A stretch of DNA of 7,519 nucleotides from contig JABEUW010000026.1 in NCBI GenBank assembly GCA_013043945.1, forward strand, positions 1 to 7,519, given 5' to 3'. Source of the DNA: Vulcanimicrobiota bacterium (GTDB lineage Bacteria; Vulcanimicrobiota; Vulcanimicrobiia; Vulcanimicrobiales; Vulcanimicrobiaceae). The position numbers were made by a program, and so were the translations under genes. Every line of letters begins with the position of its first letter. The stretch's first letter is position 1. Under the pieces are notes generated by a model. That model was not told the origin of the DNA. It saw only the letters and a list, made by a program, of their open reading frames with translations, and made no database searches. Below are positions 5,790 to 7,519 of this stretch, piece after piece.

Positions 5790-7192
5790 GAAGAGACGCG
5801 CGGTGCCGAACGGTAGAGTGGAAAGCCGCGGAGCGTATCGAAGCGCGGATCCATCTCGAAGGCGAGATGCGTCGCCGTGCCTGCGTGAGCGAGCACCGCT
5901 AACGCGCTGCCGCGCTTCCCGAGCGCCGCAAAGGCAAAGGCCAGGTCATCGCGCCCGACATCGTGGACGTCGGCGCGTGCGAGCGCAAGTTCGTGTCGGG
6001 CGAGCGTGCGTTTTCCTTCGCGCGCGTAGAGATCGGCGAGGAGCGCCGCGCCTTCGTTTCGGCAACTCGCGCAGCGCTTCGAGAACGCCTCGAAGGTTAC
6101 CGCCGCACGATGGTTTTTCCCGAGCGCTTCCTGAGCGAGCCCGACGGTGGTGAGGTTGTCGAAACCATGCGGATCGAGATCGAGCGCTTGGTGCGCGTAG
6201 GCGATCGCTTGGTGGAAGTGCCGATCGAAATACGCCGCTTGCGCGAGCCACGCCGTCGTCGCAGTCGAGAGCGGGTCGAGGCGCGCCGCAACGCGCAGAT
6301 CTCGATAGCCGGCGGCAGCATCGCCATCGTTGAGGCGAAGGATCCCGAGCCATTCGCGTGCGGGCGCATCTTTGGGCGTGAGGCGCACCGCTCGCTCCAA
6401 CAAGCGATTCGCGCTCTGAAAGTGCCGGCGGTCGAGCGCGATCGCGCCGAGCGCGGCATACGCTTCGCCGGCGCTCGGATCGAGAGCGATCGCCTTCTTC
6501 GCATAGAGACCAGCGGCCGCGAAATCGAGGGAGGGGGCTCCATAGCCGTAATCGCCCATCATCGCCTCGGCGGAGGCGAGCGCCTCGTAGCCGCGAGGAT
6601 CGCGCGGTGCGAGCGTGACGACGCGATGGAAATAGGAGAGGCTGCGCAGTAGGCTCGTCTGGCTCCGTTCGTTCCAGTAGTAGCGACCGAGCGCGTAGAG
6701 GCGCTGGGCGTTCGGCGGAAGGAGGCGGGTCTGCGCGTCACCCCGCAGCGCGATCGCACGCAGGCCGAGCGCTCCCAGCACCAGGGCCGCGAAGAGCGCG
6801 ACGGCGGAGGGCAACCAGCGCCGCTGCCGGGGGGCCGGCAGGGCAGCTGCAGGCAAGGGAGCGAGGGGCACGCCCTCGGCGACGCGCGGCACGATCGGGG
6901 CGACGAAGCGATAGCCCCGGCGCGGGAGGGTCTCGATAACCTCGCCATCCCAGTGGGCGCGCATCGTCTTGCGCAGCACGTAGACGTTCTGCGAGAGGCT
7001 CGCCTCCTCGATAAAGCCCTCGGGCCAGATCCGGGCGAGCAGTTCGCTCTTCGCGAGAATCTCGCCGGGGCGCTCGGCGAGCGCGAGCAGCGTCTCTACT
7101 ACCTTGGGGCCGAGGGCGAGCTGGATGCCGTCCGCGCTGAGAACCAGCCGCTCCACGTCCAGCTCGAATGGGCCGAAAATGAGTCGTTCCAC
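5786..7192 (-). CDS. CadC-like membrane regulator: OmpR-type winged helix, one TM segment, periplasmic TPR domain
   Basis: This is a 468-residue one-component regulator. Residues 1-98 form an OmpR/PhoB-type winged-helix DNA-binding domain (FGPFELD start, LLARIWPEGF, the recognition region SLSQNVYVLRKTM, and the closing wing IETLPRRGYRFVAPI). There is no receiver domain. A Pro/Ala linker (about 100-124) leads to one membrane helix, about 126-149, with R124 and R125 on the inner side, so the rest is probably extracytoplasmic. Residues about 160-460 hold about six TPR-like repeats, seen in segments such as AKKAIALDPSAGEAYAALGA. TPRs bind proteins or peptides. A CxxC pair (C374-A-S-C377) lies in the sensor part and might form a disulfide. 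The start codon is GTG with a good Shine-Dalgarno. The stop TGA overlaps the ATG of the AhpD-like gene. The architecture is certain, the signal unknown. Target genes probably include its own promoter and the divergent gene. Confidence 0.88.
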   Translation of the reverse strand: MERLIFGPFELDVERLVLSADGIQLALGPKVVETLLALAERPGEILAKSELLARIWPEGFIEEASLSQNVYVLRKTMRAHWDGEVIETLPRRGYRFVAPIVPRVAEGVPLAPLPAAALPAPRQRRWLPSAVALFAALVLGALGLRAIALRGDAQTRLLPPNAQRLYALGRYYWNERSQTSLLRSLSYFHRVVTLAPRDPRGYEALASAEAMMGDYGYGAPSLDFAAAGLYAKKAIALDPSAGEAYAALGAIALDRRHFQSANRLLERAVRLTPKDAPAREWLGILRLNDGDAAAGYRDLRVAARLDPLSTATTAWLAQAAYFDRHFHQAIAYAHQALDLDPHGFDNLTTVGLAQEALGKNHRAAVTFEAFSKRCASCRNEGAALLADLYAREGKRTLARHELALARADVHDVGRDDLAFAFAALGKRGSALAVLAHAGTATHLAFEMDPRFDTLRGFPLYRSAPRVSS

Positions 7193-7199
7193 GAAAGTT

Positions 7200-7204
7200 A
7201 CCTC
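7200..7204 (-). promoter_or_regulatory. Shine-Dalgarno site of the regulator gene
   Basis: GAGGT on the minus strand lies 7 nt before the GTG at 7192. It supports GTG as the start; the FGPFELD beginning of the winged-helix domain follows within ten residues, so no longer N-terminus is needed. Confidence 0.7.
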
Positions 7205-7347
7205 ACCTATAGTACGCTTGCTTCCACCTCAACGTTTCGCTCCCCCCGCTTTTGGGGTCGCCCGCCCCGGGGACCGGTGAGGGCAGGCTCGCCCCCTCGC
7301 CCCAGTCGCCCATCGATCGCCGACGTAGGTCGCGCTATACTGCGCCA

Positions 7348-7376
7348 ATTTTCCCGGAATTACATGCGATTGTCAC
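7348..7376 (-). promoter_or_regulatory. Candidate promoter of the regulator-selenoprotein operon
   Basis: On the minus strand GTGACA (7376-7371, five of six to the -35 consensus) is followed after 17 nt by GAAAAT (7353-7348, four of six to the -10 consensus). Transcription would start near 7341, giving a leader of about 150 nt. The direct-repeat cluster covers and extends upstream of the -35, where an OmpR-family activator usually binds. Confidence 0.35.
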
Positions 7377-7403
7377 ACGTTATTCATCACTCATTCATCT
7401 GCA
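7371..7403. repeat. Tandem direct repeats with 11-bp period, possible winged-helix operator
   Basis: ATTCATC occurs at 7382-7388 and 7393-7399, two perfect 7-bp copies separated by 4 bp. A weaker third unit at 7371-7377 (TGTCACA) shares the TCA core at the same 11-bp spacing. Seven-bp half-sites with 4-bp spacers, one helical turn apart, are the arrangement bound by PhoB/OmpR-type winged helices. The adjacent regulator has such a domain, so this is a reasonable candidate for its own binding site. The link is inference. Confidence 0.4.
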
Positions 7404-7498
7404 ATAATTATTCTTTCGAGGTGAAACAAATATCGTAGAGCGCACGTAGTAGTGGATGTACGTTAGCGCTGCGATTCGCGCAGAGCGAAGCGAAAACG

Positions 7499-7505
7499 AA
7501 AGGGA
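7499..7505 (+). promoter_or_regulatory. Shine-Dalgarno site of the right-edge gene
   Basis: AAAGGGA lies 5 nt before the ATG at 7511. It favours that ATG over the in-frame ATG at 7505, which would have its ribosome site directly against the start codon. Confidence 0.5.
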
Positions 7506-7510
7506 TGTTT

Positions 7511-7519
7511 ATGAAAGCG
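7511..7519 (+). CDS. Start of an unidentified gene (three codons visible)
   Basis: ATGAAAGCG (Met-Lys-Ala) runs off the window. The call rests on the well-placed purine-rich ribosome site and the upstream AT-rich regulatory region. Met-Lys at the start is common for exported proteins, but nothing about the product can be said. It is divergent from the regulator gene and may be one of its targets. Confidence 0.5.

Larger units (their letters stand above)
7193..7510. other. Divergent intergenic region
   Basis: This 318-bp gap separates the minus-strand regulator from a plus-strand gene starting at 7511. The half nearest the regulator (about 7234-7320) is very GC-rich, with C and G runs that can pair, such as GGTGAGGG (7276-7283) with CCCTCGCC, and would form a structured 5' leader of the regulator mRNA. 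The part about 7345-7440 is AT-rich, unlike the surrounding DNA, and holds the repeat cluster, a 10-bp palindrome AATAATTATT (7403-7412) and the promoter candidate. Near the right-hand gene, CTGCG-ATTCG-CGCAG (7469-7483) can form a leader hairpin. The one long open frame crossing this region on the plus strand is antisense to the regulator and lacks any family signature, so I do not call a gene here. Confidence 0.6.

Noticed and set aside
7209..7214. TACTAT on the minus strand as the -10 of the regulator gene
   Set aside because: Transcription would begin at about the Shine-Dalgarno site, removing it from the mRNA, and no -35 is found at a proper distance.
7336..7341. TATACT on the plus strand as a -10 for the right-edge gene
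   Set aside because: There is no recognisable -35 at 16-18 bp upstream and the leader would exceed 160 nt; too weak to list.
6953..7438. Plus-strand gene antisense to the regulator's 5' end
   Set aside because: It covers the winged-helix coding region in mirror frame and then the intergenic DNA; it has no ribosome site or family signature, and long antisense frames are expected in DNA this GC-rich.

Overview
The window is GC-rich bacterial DNA, densely coding, with strongly G/C-biased third codon positions. It encodes two enzymes of the futalosine-type menaquinone pathway, a Tat-exported binding protein, a cyclic-di-GMP enzyme and a membrane-bound winged-helix/TPR regulator. This mix suits a free-living bacterium of a poorly cultured phylum. 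Vulcanimicrobiota/Eremiobacterota or an acidobacterial relative is my guess from gene style only; no marker gene is present.

Positions 1-2622 (+ strand) look like the end of one transcription unit: the C-terminal part of a UbiD-family decarboxylase (MqnL type), a UbiA-family prenyltransferase (MqnP type) that starts on the decarboxylase stop codon, and, 3 nt later, a Tat-signal substrate-binding protein without transporter partners. A folded 90-bp gap follows. Positions 2711-5364 (+) hold a PAS-PAS-GGDEF protein whose 3' end overlaps by 91 nt a membrane protein that fuses an M48-like domain with a ruined HExxH motif to an RDD domain.

Positions 5361-7192 (- strand) converge on these genes and share stop-codon bases with them. 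Here a GTG-started, CadC-like regulator (OmpR-type winged helix, one membrane segment, periplasmic TPRs) is followed, through an ATGA overlap, by the most interesting gene. It is an AhpD-like/carboxymuconolactone-decarboxylase-family gene whose frame is interrupted by one in-frame TGA exactly where the second cysteine of the CxxC active site belongs. The frame is intact on both sides, all other catalytic residues are in register, and a hairpin fitting the bacterial SECIS model lies just downstream. I read it as a 142-residue selenoprotein with a C-E-Y-Sec...His active site. A conventional gene caller would report only a 92-residue fragment starting after the TGA.

Positions 7193-7510 are a divergent regulatory region: a GC-rich half next to the regulator and an AT-rich half with OmpR/PhoB-style direct repeats of 11-bp period. 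At the right edge a new + strand gene begins (three codons visible). A plausible but unproven picture is a membrane redox or stress sensor that controls itself and the divergent gene and is co-expressed with a thiol/selenol redox enzyme.
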